Shown in pieces: positions 1 through 5,610 of a DNA stretch of 6,980 bases. The position numbers and the translations under genes are program-made. How positions within the stretch are numbered: the stretch's first letter is position 1; each line of letters begins with the position of its first letter. The notes beneath the pieces are model-generated. The model made no database searches. It was not told where the DNA came from and saw only the letters and a list, made by a program, of their open reading frames with translations. Source of the stretch: an uncultured Eubacteriales bacterium (GTDB lineage Bacteria; Bacillota; Clostridia; Oscillospirales; Oscillospiraceae); assembly GCA_902475435.1 (NCBI GenBank), contig CABRZL010000100.1, forward strand, positions 1 through 6,980. Direction: 5' to 3'.

Positions 1-1
1 T

Positions 2-865
2 CTGTGGTTTGTTGAGGTCGTTTTAATCTGTGCTGCCTTACCGATTTTGGTTATTTCTCTGATAAATGCAATAGGAGAAATGCATGCGATTACCTCACAA
101 GACTCTGCTTCTGTCATGATCCGAGCTATTGTAGACGATCTAATTACCGGAATTACTGATGCTATCCTGTCTTGCATGTCCGCATTCGGTGCAGTGACTT
201 TGACTTTTGCCATTATGGAACGGAAAAAGGTTCAATTCGAGCTGAAAATGACAGAAAAATGGTCTTTAGAAAGTCTATCGGGAGGAAGTAAAACTCCAGC
301 TTCCCGATCCCGATGGACGCCAAAATTTTTGGAACCTGTACCAGATAAAAAAGCGATCATAAGTCGGGGTGACAGCATTGTAGGCATTATATTTATCGTT
401 ATTTTTAGTGTATTGCTGATTTTCGCTCCTCATTTCTTTGCTGCGTTCTTTACAGAAGACGAAACCTTAATGACCGTACCCGTTTTCAATTTGGAACAAT
501 GGGGTATCGTTCTTCCCATCTTTATATTCAGTCTGCTGATTGGTCTCGCAGACGAGATATTACGCTTGGTTGTCGGAGTCTACTGTAGACTGGTAATGAT
601 CAGTAATGTAGTGTGCGGAGTACTTCAAATTGTATTGAGCATCGTTGTGCTAAAGGTTTTACCCATTTGGAATCCGAATTTTGCACTTGAGATTGAACAG
701 GCGTTGGGCGATCATGCAGATTCAGGAGCAAGATTTCTCACTTACTGGAACGCTGATATGATATCCAATGGACTTCTAATCTTTATTGTCGCAATTACCG
801 TATTCGAGATAGGTGTGACAATCTACAAAACGCTCCGTTACGGTACTTCCATAAAAAACGGATAA
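2..865 (+). CDS. Polytopic membrane protein, C-terminal part, HAAS/PadR-partner type (5' truncated)
   Basis: The frame is open from base 2 to the TAA at 863-865 (287 codons), and hydrophobic sequence starts at once, so the true start lies left of the window. A TTG at 47 lies inside the first membrane segment and is not a convincing start. About six membrane helices are visible, at roughly residues 4-24, 48-71, 124-148, 167-187, 197-219 and 254-275. A charged cytoplasmic-looking loop rich in K, E and R lies between helices 2 and 3 (about 73-123). This layout recalls the membrane proteins of Firmicutes that carry an N-terminal HAAS signalling domain and sit beside PadR-family regulators. That domain would be in the missing part, so the family call is inference from the C-terminal region only. 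The gene is AT-rich, converges on the transporter operon and ends before a terminator. Its function is unknown. Confidence 0.6.
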   Translation: MWFVEVVLICAALPILVISLINAIGEMHAITSQDSASVMIRAIVDDLITGITDAILSCMSAFGAVTLTFAIMERKKVQFELKMTEKWSLESLSGGSKTPASRSRWTPKFLEPVPDKKAIISRGDSIVGIIFIVIFSVLLIFAPHFFAAFFTEDETLMTVPVFNLEQWGIVLPIFIFSLLIGLADEILRLVVGVYCRLVMISNVVCGVLQIVLSIVVLKVLPIWNPNFALEIEQALGDHADSGARFLTYWNADMISNGLLIFIVAITVFEIGVTIYKTLRYGTSIKNG

Positions 866-910
866 CGATTCAGTTTTTATCTATAAAAAGCGGTCACAAC
901 AGACCATCCC

Positions 911-949
911 AAAATCCCTCCAAACTCACACGGGTTTGAAGGGATTTTT
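911..949 (+). terminator. Rho-independent terminator after the membrane protein gene, possibly bidirectional
   Basis: An inverted repeat pairs 911-926 with 933-948 (16 positions, one C/A mismatch at 920/939 and one G-U pair) around a 6-nt loop, and runs into TTTTT on the plus strand. It begins about 45 nt after the stop of the left gene. The left arm starts with AAAA, so the minus strand also ends in a short T run. It could therefore also stop the convergent transporter transcript, whose last stop codon is at 1000-1002, though less efficiently. Confidence 0.85.
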
Positions 950-999
950 GTGATGATTTTATTTTAAGCGTGACAAATGACATCCACCAAAAGTGCTTT

Positions 1000-1662
1000 T
1001 TATTTGTCGTGCTGCCTTGAATGATTCCTTTTTTCCTCTAACTGCAGCTGACCTTTCTTCAATCGAAATACCACATCAGCCTGCCTCGCAAGTTCGTTCG
1101 AGTGTGTCACGATAACAACACATTTGTTCATCTGATGGGCACACTCCTTTAGGATGGCGGTTATATCTGCTGCAGTATCCTCATCAAGATTTCCCGTTGG
1201 CTCGTCGGCAAGAATAACCTTTGCATCAGAAGCCAACGCACGGGCAATCGCTACACGCTGCTGTTGACCGCCTGATAATTTCAGCACATTCCGTTTGCTT
1301 TCTTCATCCGTAAGTCCGACACGCTCCAAAATGGGCAATGGCGGCAGCTTTGATGTCAAAGCCACATTTTCCTTTGGCGTTAAATAATCAATCAGATTAT
1401 AGCTCTGGAAAATAAATGCTATGTTGTTCTTGCGGTGAGCCGAAAGCCCCATTTTCTCAATGTCCTGACCGTCATACAAAATCTGTCCGTTTGAGGGACT
1501 GTCCAGGCCGCCCATCAGGGACAACAGCGTCGTTTTGCCACAACCCGACGGCCCGAGAATAGCGTACATTTTTCCCTCTTCAATAGAAAGGCTCACGCCT
1601 TTGAGTACCTTTCTTTTATTGTCATAGGCGTACTCAATATTATTGAGTTCCATAATATTCAT
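1000..1662 (-). CDS. ABC transporter ATP-binding protein, MacB/LolD type
   Basis: This is the ATPase that energises the two permeases encoded just upstream. All nucleotide-binding motifs are intact in the 220 residues: Walker A GPSGCGKTT (37-45), Q-loop Gln86 in FIFQSYNLI, signature LSGGQQQR (129-136), Walker B VILADEPTG (149-157), D-loop NLDE (158-161) and H-loop His187 in IVTHS. The LSGGQQQRVAIARAL and ADEPTGNLD wording is typical of the MacB/LolD/FtsE group, which works with FtsX-type permeases. The stretch between Q-loop and signature (NVALTSKLPPLPILERVGL) is about nine residues shorter than in E. coli MacB as I remember it. The start at 1662 has a GAGGT SD (1670-1674) 7 nt upstream. An alternative Met at codon 4 lacks such spacing. 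It is the last gene of the operon, 53 nt after permease 2. The C-terminal tail is short and basic (KRNHSRQHDK). Confidence 0.95.
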   Translation of the reverse strand: MNIMELNNIEYAYDNKRKVLKGVSLSIEEGKMYAILGPSGCGKTTLLSLMGGLDSPSNGQILYDGQDIEKMGLSAHRKNNIAFIFQSYNLIDYLTPKENVALTSKLPPLPILERVGLTDEESKRNVLKLSGGQQQRVAIARALASDAKVILADEPTGNLDEDTAADITAILKECAHQMNKCVVIVTHSNELARQADVVFRLKKGQLQLEEKRNHSRQHDK

Positions 1663-1715
1663 GCTGATTACCTCGTTTCTTCTTTGATGGATTTTACAGT
1701 TATATCAGGTCAAAC

Positions 1716-2990
1716 TTACTCCATTTGCGAGAGTATTTGCTTTGGCTTAAAGCGCAGGACGGGTATGCAGGATACCATTACCGCTATAATCAGCAGGATA
1801 CCTCCTGCGACTGCCACCAGAGCGAAATGCTGCGGTGTGACAACCACATTTTCGGCTGCCTTTCCAAAGAGAGTACCAATCGCTCCCGCCACCTGCCTAC
1901 TGGATAAGTAAGCCAGAGGAAATGCGACAACCGCTATCAATATAGTCTCAAGTATATACTGTAAGATAACAGAGGGCTTTGTGATACCGACGGCAAGCAG
2001 GATACCCATTTCCCGTTTTCTGCTCCGTATAGATATCGACAAAATCAGGATAATCAGCACCATACTCACAGCGGTAATGACAATGATAAGGGTAGTAATC
2101 AGGGTGCCGGTGTCAGATAGGGCGCTGGAGATATTCTGATACACCTCGTCGTTGGCTGTGATGGTATAGTTATTCCAGTTGACGGAGGAAATCATTTGCA
2201 CTTTTTCAATAATATTGTTCAGTTGTGCGGCGTCAGTCACATAGAAGAACGCATCCTCGATCCCTCCACCATCGGAATACTCCACCGCCATGGCAGCAGT
2301 GGCGTCATTGCTGCAAAAGGCATACTCGGTAAAATCCCACAGGGAGGAATCATCGTACATATTGGCCTCGTCCTCTTTGTCCGCCACGATGTCGAAAACT
2401 CCTACCAGCTCCATTTCCACCTTGGGATTATCATAGCTGGGGTCCCAGATCTTCCCGATAACGGTATCGCCAATTTTCAGACCGTTTTTCTCCACACATT
2501 CCCGGCTTAAAAGGATGCCATTGGTCATATCCTCGGTGATATGGGAGCCCTCTACCAATGCAAGCTGCCCTGATACGAACAAGCTGTTGTATTGGGAATT
2601 GAAAGAACCATACGCATAGAAGCTGAAGCTCTCCAGGCTCAGGCTCTCACCAGTCGCACTGCTCAACTGGGGCAAACAGCCGACGGAGGCATCATATCCG
2701 GCAATGCCTTCCACCGACGCAATCTCTTGAATCATCTCTTCGGAGATAAACTCCTGTGTGCTGTAAGAGCCGCCATTTTCACTTGCCCAACCTCCTGTAG
2801 ACAGGTTTCTCTCTACGGTGAAGCTGGCCCCAGTGGTTCCCCGGACTTCCTCGGCCTGTTCCTCCTGAGCGTCGGCAATCGCCAACCCGGACAGCACCAG
2901 GGTGGTAATGGCAAGAAGCAGACAGAACACCAGCAGCGTCTTTTTCCATTTCCGTGCGCCATATAAAATCGCTCGTATTCCTAAATTCAT
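1716..2990 (-). CDS. FtsX/MacB-family ABC permease 2
   Basis: This 424-residue permease has the MacB-like layout: a basic N-terminus, TM1 (about 18-40), a large extracytoplasmic domain (about 41-295), then TM2 (about 297-320), TM3 (about 341-364) and TM4 (about 388-410). After TM2 comes the conserved FtsX pattern RSRKREMGILLAVGITKPSV (322-341), followed by ILQYILE. The C-terminus reads PVLRFKPKQILSQM, nearly the same as in the upstream permease (PVMRMKPKNILSQM), so the two are paralogues whose periplasm-equivalent domains have diverged. The start is set by an AGGAGG SD (2997-3002) 6 nt before ATG. That SD overlaps the TAG stop of permease 1 (3001-3003), so the two genes are tightly coupled. 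It probably forms a heterodimer with permease 1, powered by the single ATPase downstream. The substrate is not evident. Confidence 0.92.
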   Translation of the reverse strand: MNLGIRAILYGARKWKKTLLVFCLLLAITTLVLSGLAIADAQEEQAEEVRGTTGASFTVERNLSTGGWASENGGSYSTQEFISEEMIQEIASVEGIAGYDASVGCLPQLSSATGESLSLESFSFYAYGSFNSQYNSLFVSGQLALVEGSHITEDMTNGILLSRECVEKNGLKIGDTVIGKIWDPSYDNPKVEMELVGVFDIVADKEDEANMYDDSSLWDFTEYAFCSNDATAAMAVEYSDGGGIEDAFFYVTDAAQLNNIIEKVQMISSVNWNNYTITANDEVYQNISSALSDTGTLITTLIIVITAVSMVLIILILSISIRSRKREMGILLAVGITKPSVILQYILETILIAVVAFPLAYLSSRQVAGAIGTLFGKAAENVVVTPQHFALVAVAGGILLIIAVMVSCIPVLRFKPKQILSQME

Positions 2991-3000
2991 TGTGCGCCTC

Positions 3001-4338
3001 CTAACTCATTTGCGATAAAATATTCTTTGGTTTCATTCTCATGACTGGGTATGCGGCAAGTGCAGTGGATGCCAGACAAAGCGCCATGCCAAAAGTCCAG
3101 ACCATAGCGTATTCCTCGGCGGAAACGGCCACCTCAATCTCGGCAAGGCCCAAATCCTCGGTGGGTTCTTGGGCAGCTTCGCTTTCCCCGGTCAAGTCCA
3201 CCGTTTCATAGGTTTCGCTTGTCACCTGGGAGAGCAGGCTGCTCCCGATCTGATGGGAAATGGCTGTGCTGGTTCCAAAGGAAATCACCAGGGCGATGGC
3301 CGCCACAAGAATCGCTTCCAGCAGGTATTGCAGCAGCACCGAGCCTTTGGAAATACCCATGGCCAGATAGACGCCGGTTTCATGGATTCGCCCACGGAGC
3401 CGGAGCGTCAGGAACAGGGCCAGCACCAGGAAACAGATCACCGATACCACAGCGATGGCGATAAAGACGATATTCTGCAAGCCTTCAAGCGACTCTTTTG
3501 CGTTCTGATAGTCGTTGTCGTAGCGGGTCAAGGTGCAGCTCTCCCAATCCACGCCATCCAGTTCCTGCACATCGGTCATAATACGCTCCAGCTCGTCCGG
3601 GTCGTTCACATAGAAATCCCCGTATTGGACATTGGTGGTTCCCTCCGTGCCGTAGAGAAGGAAAGAGGCGGTGGAGAGGTCGGTGAAAACGATATTGTCG
3701 TAAAGATCATAGGACGGGGCCATGCCGATGGAATCTTGTTCCTCGATGTTAGTGAAGATCCCAGCCACCGTCACGGGAATGGTCTGGCTTTTGTCCTCCA
3801 CATTCCCCAGCAGCATGGTGTCGCCCACAGACAGGCCATTGCGCTGGGCGAATTTCTCATGGATCAGCACCTGGCTACCGGTTTCGGTGGTGATGGGGTT
3901 GCCCTCCACCATCTCAAAGCCGCCATCGGTGAAATAGCTGTCCTCCTGGGAATTGGAGTTGGCCACCACCCGTCCGGCGTTCTCATAGCCCTCCGGCACC
4001 TGAGCAGCGCCCTCGGTGTTGATCGTAAGACCGTTCCCGTCTGCGTCAAAATAAGTAGCGTAGGTATAGGAGCGCAGGGTGTACCTGCCGCTCAAACCAT
4101 CCACATCAAGAATCTGGCTCACCGTATCCTCCGGGATACCGTTTTCCAGCGTCTTGGCGTTGATGGTGAAATAGCCCAGCAGGGCTTTTTTGATATTGGC
4201 GTTGGCCGTTTCCGTAGCCGATTGGATGGAAAGGCAGGTCAACATCAGCGTGGCCATTACAAGCAAAAAGGCAAGAAGCGTTGCTGTTTTTCCTTTCTTC
4301 CGAACTAAGTACAGACACGCCCGTTTCACTAAATTCAT
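3001..4338 (-). CDS. FtsX/MacB-family ABC permease 1
   Basis: This 445-residue permease is the first long gene of the transporter operon. It has a basic N-terminus, TM1 (about 18-38), an extracytoplasmic domain (about 39-287), TM2 (about 289-312), TM3 (about 334-357) and TM4 (about 410-431). The FtsX signature RGRIHETGVYLAMGISKGSV (315-334) follows TM2, and PVMRMKPKNILSQM ends the protein. Between TM3 and TM4 lies an acidic stretch of about 45 residues (about 365-409, rich in E, T, S and D) that is much shorter in permease 2. The start ATG at 4336-4338 has SD GAGGTGA (4346-4352) 7 nt upstream. That SD lies inside the end of a 16-codon leader ORF whose stop is 3 nt before this ATG. The gene is visibly G+C-rich, which explains the long antisense open frames over it. 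Its role is MacB-like export or substrate extrusion from the membrane. The substrate is unknown. Confidence 0.92.
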   Translation of the reverse strand: MNLVKRACLYLVRKKGKTATLLAFLLVMATLMLTCLSIQSATETANANIKKALLGYFTINAKTLENGIPEDTVSQILDVDGLSGRYTLRSYTYATYFDADGNGLTINTEGAAQVPEGYENAGRVVANSNSQEDSYFTDGGFEMVEGNPITTETGSQVLIHEKFAQRNGLSVGDTMLLGNVEDKSQTIPVTVAGIFTNIEEQDSIGMAPSYDLYDNIVFTDLSTASFLLYGTEGTTNVQYGDFYVNDPDELERIMTDVQELDGVDWESCTLTRYDNDYQNAKESLEGLQNIVFIAIAVVSVICFLVLALFLTLRLRGRIHETGVYLAMGISKGSVLLQYLLEAILVAAIALVISFGTSTAISHQIGSSLLSQVTSETYETVDLTGESEAAQEPTEDLGLAEIEVAVSAEEYAMVWTFGMALCLASTALAAYPVMRMKPKNILSQMS

Positions 4339-4341
4339 GTT

Positions 4342-4392
4342 TCAGTCACCTCGTTTTTTTCTGTGATGAATACTTGTTTGCGTATAGGCCAC
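4342..4392 (-). CDS. Putative 16-residue leader peptide of the transporter operon
   Basis: Read on the minus strand, a GTG at 4390-4392 opens a frame encoding MAYTQTSIHHRKKRGD, ending at TGA (4342-4344). It has an ideal ribosome site, AGGAGGT (4399-4405), 6 nt before the GTG, at least as good as the SD of permease 1. The stop is 3 nt before the permease ATG, and the permease SD GAGGTGA lies within the last codons. Ribosomes translating the leader would therefore cover or open the permease start (translational coupling). The peptide is strongly basic (HHRKKR) and has no membrane segment. No family is recognised. It may act as a regulatory uORF rather than as a protein product. The frame could be fortuitous, but the SD and the junction argue against that. 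Confidence 0.5.
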   Translation of the reverse strand: MAYTQTSIHHRKKRGD

Positions 4393-4398
4393 TTTTGC

Positions 4399-4405
4399 AC
4401 CTCCT
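4399..4405 (-). promoter_or_regulatory. Strong Shine-Dalgarno site for the leader ORF
   Basis: The minus strand reads AGGAGGT, complementary to the 16S rRNA 3' end over seven bases, 6 nt before a GTG codon. It is too far from the permease 1 ATG (60 nt) to serve it directly. It is therefore the main evidence that the short leader frame is translated. Confidence 0.6.
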
Positions 4406-4430
4406 ATTTTACGCCAGTGTGAATGAGTAT

Positions 4431-4460
4431 TTCCCTGTTAGAGCTTCGCTCTCCCGGGAA
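4431..4460 (-). repeat. Two-part hairpin/dyad upstream of the transporter leader
   Basis: TTCCC (4431-4435) pairs with GGGAA (4456-4460). Inside this, AGAGC (4440-4444) pairs with GCTCT (4448-4452) around a TTC loop, leaving a small internal loop (4436-4439 against 4453-4455). It lies between a possible minus-strand -10 (4462-4467) and the leader SD. It could be a 5'-UTR stem that stabilises the mRNA or a DNA operator. No T run follows, so it is not a terminator. If transcription starts near 4455, only the inner stem is in the RNA. Confidence 0.5.
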
Positions 4461-4461
4461 C

Positions 4462-4467
4462 ATCATA
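4462..4467 (-). promoter_or_regulatory. Possible -10 box for the transporter operon
   Basis: On the minus strand TATGAT lies about 70 nt before the leader GTG. The hexamer 17 nt upstream, ACTCCA (4485-4490), does not resemble TTGACA, but it is part of a CAACTCCA octamer that recurs in this region. A promoter with a good -10 and a poor -35 would suit one that depends on an activator such as the neighbouring response regulator. This is inference. No better minus-strand promoter was found by eye between here and 4698. Confidence 0.3.
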
Positions 4468-4522
4468 AAAATACGTAAGGAAAATGGAGTTGAGGGGGAG
4501 CCACGGAGTATTTCAGGTGGAG

Positions 4523-4534
4523 CTGTACATACAG
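4523..4534. repeat. Short dyad CTGTA-CA-TACAG, possible operator
   Basis: A perfect 5-bp inverted repeat with a 2-bp centre lies in the divergent control region, just beyond the minus-strand terminator's T run. Its TGTA/TACA half-sites recall the dyad that overlaps the -35 of the sensor operon promoter (4626-4640). It may be a protein-binding site, but it is short enough to be chance. Confidence 0.3.
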
Positions 4535-4536
4535 AG

Positions 4537-4578
4537 TAAAAAAGCCGAGAAGCTTTCACGAAGAAACCCCTCTCGGCT
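4537..4578 (-). terminator. Intrinsic terminator on the minus strand, possible attenuator of the transporter operon
   Basis: AGCCGAGA (4543-4550) pairs perfectly with TCTCGGCT (4571-4578). An inner TTTC/GAAA helix (4554-4557 with 4563-4566) extends the stem. Read on the minus strand, the stem is followed directly by six Ts (complement of 4537-4542... the A run before the left arm), the classic rho-independent form. On the plus strand no T run follows. No minus-strand gene lies upstream of it in the window. It must therefore stop antisense transcription from the sensor operon side, or act as an attenuator if the transporter promoter lies to its right. Confidence 0.7.
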
Positions 4579-4625
4579 GTGTAAAACAGAATTATTCGAT
4601 TAGCTATCCCTATAAATTAAGGCTT

Positions 4626-4640
4626 TGTATACTTGATACA
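4626..4640. promoter_or_regulatory. Dyad TGTAT-N5-ATACA over the -35 box, possible operator
   Basis: A perfect 5-bp inverted repeat, TGTAT (4626-4630) and ATACA (4636-4640), is separated by ACTTG. It covers the whole -35 hexamer (4633-4638) of the plus-strand promoter. A protein bound here would block or position RNA polymerase, so it is a candidate autoregulatory site for the response regulator or the small HTH protein. OmpR-family regulators more often use direct repeats, so the binding protein is uncertain. Confidence 0.4.
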
Positions 4641-4661
4641 GTTCGTTCAAACGGCTATAAT
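4633..4661 (+). promoter_or_regulatory. Sigma-A promoter of the HTH-response regulator-kinase operon
   Basis: TTGATA (4633-4638) and TATAAT (4656-4661) are separated by exactly 17 bp, one mismatch from the full consensus at -35 and none at -10. Transcription should start near 4668, giving a leader of about 30 nt before the HTH gene's ATG at 4699. A promoter this strong suggests substantial basal expression unless repressed through the overlapping dyad. Confidence 0.85.
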
Positions 4662-4698
4662 GTACACAACTCCAATATAATACTTTAGGAGGTCTGAA

Positions 4699-4920
4699 AT
4701 GTTTGAATATATGACCGCACAGGAAACTGCTGAAAAATGGGAAGTGTCACTCAGATGGGTACAACGCCTTTGTAAGGAAAACCGTGTTCAAGGAGCTGTA
4801 AATGTAAATCGAGTATGGCTTATCCCGAAAGGAACAGAAAAGCCCGTTGACGCCCGAAGAAGGAAGAATAAAAAATCTTCCAACTCCACCTCAACTCCAC
4901 CTTCCTCTGATAGACCATAA
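4699..4920 (+). CDS. Small excisionase/MerR-like helix-turn-helix DNA-binding protein
   Basis: This 73-residue protein opens with MFEYMTAQETAEKWEVSLRW, the winged-helix pattern of excisionase-like and MerR-like HTH proteins: MTAQE(T/A)AEKW, then a turn (EVS), then a recognition helix (LRWVQRLCKENR). The wing is VQGAVNVNRVWLIP, with the conserved W-x-IP ending. It should bind DNA, probably as a small accessory regulator. The start ATG has an AGGAGGT SD (4687-4693) and lies about 30 nt after the promoter's expected start point. The basic stretch DARRRKNKKSS (about 51-61) leads to a Ser/Thr/Pro tail (NSTSTPPSSDRP) made by an 11-bp tandem repeat. It is the first gene of the sensor operon, 15 nt before the response regulator, so a role in the same circuit is likely. 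A role in excision is not supported, as no integrase is seen. Confidence 0.8.
   Translation: MFEYMTAQETAEKWEVSLRWVQRLCKENRVQGAVNVNRVWLIPKGTEKPVDARRRKNKKSSNSTSTPPSSDRP
4881..4902 (+). repeat. Perfect 11-bp tandem repeat (CAACTCCACCT x2) in the HTH gene
   Basis: CAACTCCACCT occurs twice head to tail (4881-4891 and 4892-4902) near the 3' end of the small HTH gene. Eleven is not a multiple of three, so gain or loss of one copy would change the reading frame and the C-terminal tail just before the stop. The octamer CAACTCCA inside it also occurs at 4667-4674 and, inverted, at 4485-4492. Confidence 0.75.
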
Positions 4921-4935
4921 TCGGAGGTGTTCATA

Positions 4936-5610
4936 GTGTCAAAAACCATTTTAATTATAGAGGACGAAAAAGCTATACAAAATATCATTAAAACCTTTCT
5001 TGAGGATGCAGGATATACCACAGTTTTAGCTGATGACGGACTGGAAGGAATTGAAAAATTTCATAAGTACAGCCCTGATTTAGTGCTTCTTGACCTGATG
5101 CTGCCGAAAATCGACGGTTTCACAGTCTGTGAGCTGATCAGGAAAGAAAGCCAGGTCCCTATTATCATGCTGACTGCACGGGATGATGACAAAAGCCAGA
5201 TGAAGGGCTTTGACGCAATGGCAGACGATTATATTACCAAGCCTTTTACTATGCCCCTCGTCATACGCCGGATTGAAGCGGTACTGCGCCGCACAGAGCA
5301 TGGAAACCAGGCTGAGAATACCGTGATACATTATAAGGAAATATCCTTGGACGCAGACAGCTTCACTGTCCTTGTCAGCGGCGAAAGTGTCTCTCTTACG
5401 ACACGCGAGTTTGAGATATTGAAGCTCTTTCTGGAAAATCAGGGGCGCGTGTTTACACGGAACAACCTGCTGAACACGATCTGGGGCTATGACTACTTTG
5501 GCGACGCGAAGATTGTAAATACACATATCAAAAATATCCGTAGGAAGTTAGGCGTGGATTATATAGAAACGATCAGAGGGATGGGATATAAAATTGAGAA
5601 AGAGAATTAG
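4936..5610 (+). CDS. OmpR/PhoB-family response regulator
   Basis: The protein is 224 residues with a receiver domain (about 1-118) and a C-terminal winged-helix DNA-binding domain (about 127-222). The receiver has the acidic pair Glu9-Asp10, phospho-acceptor Asp53 in LLDLMLPKIDG, Thr80 in IIMLTA, Tyr99 and Lys102 in DDYITKPF, so it should be phosphorylated normally. The output domain has the usual SLTTREFEILKLFLENQGRVFTRNNLL start and ends NTHIKNIRRKLG...IRGMGYKI. The start is taken as GTG 4936-4938 because GGAGG (4923-4927) is 8 nt upstream. An in-frame GTG at 4927 overlaps that SD and is rejected. It is the partner of the kinase that overlaps its 3' end, and the likely regulator of the divergent transporter operon and perhaps of its own promoter. 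Confidence 0.96.
   Translation: MSKTILIIEDEKAIQNIIKTFLEDAGYTTVLADDGLEGIEKFHKYSPDLVLLDLMLPKIDGFTVCELIRKESQVPIIMLTARDDDKSQMKGFDAMADDYITKPFTMPLVIRRIEAVLRRTEHGNQAENTVIHYKEISLDADSFTVLVSGESVSLTTREFEILKLFLENQGRVFTRNNLLNTIWGYDYFGDAKIVNTHIKNIRRKLGVDYIETIRGMGYKIEKEN

Noticed and set aside
3169..4308. Long plus-strand open frame of 379 codons opposite permease 1
   Set aside because: It is fully antisense to a clear FtsX-family gene, its product is rich in H, G and Q with no recognisable domain, and such frames are common opposite G+C-rich genes.
4405..4412. TAAAAT as -10 box for the transporter operon
   Set aside because: Transcription would start within the leader SD, and no -35 hexamer is seen at the right distance.
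4484..4603. 39-codon plus-strand frame (ATG 4484, TAG 4601-4603) in the control region
   Set aside because: Its only SD-like sequence (AAGGA, 4477-4481) is too close to the ATG. The frame runs through the minus-strand terminator stem and lies upstream of the identified promoter. It gives no recognisable protein, but could be revisited if conserved.
4699..4920. Reading the HTH protein as evidence of an integrated mobile element
   Set aside because: Although excisionase-like, no integrase, recombinase, attachment site or insertion-sequence ends are visible in the window.
4927..4935. Upstream GTG start for the response regulator
   Set aside because: It overlaps the GGAGG that is ideally spaced for the GTG at 4936, and it would add residues before the usual SKTILIIEDE start.
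5080..5526. Minus-strand frame of 148 codons over the response regulator
   Set aside because: It is antisense to an intact OmpR-family gene, with no SD or family resemblance.
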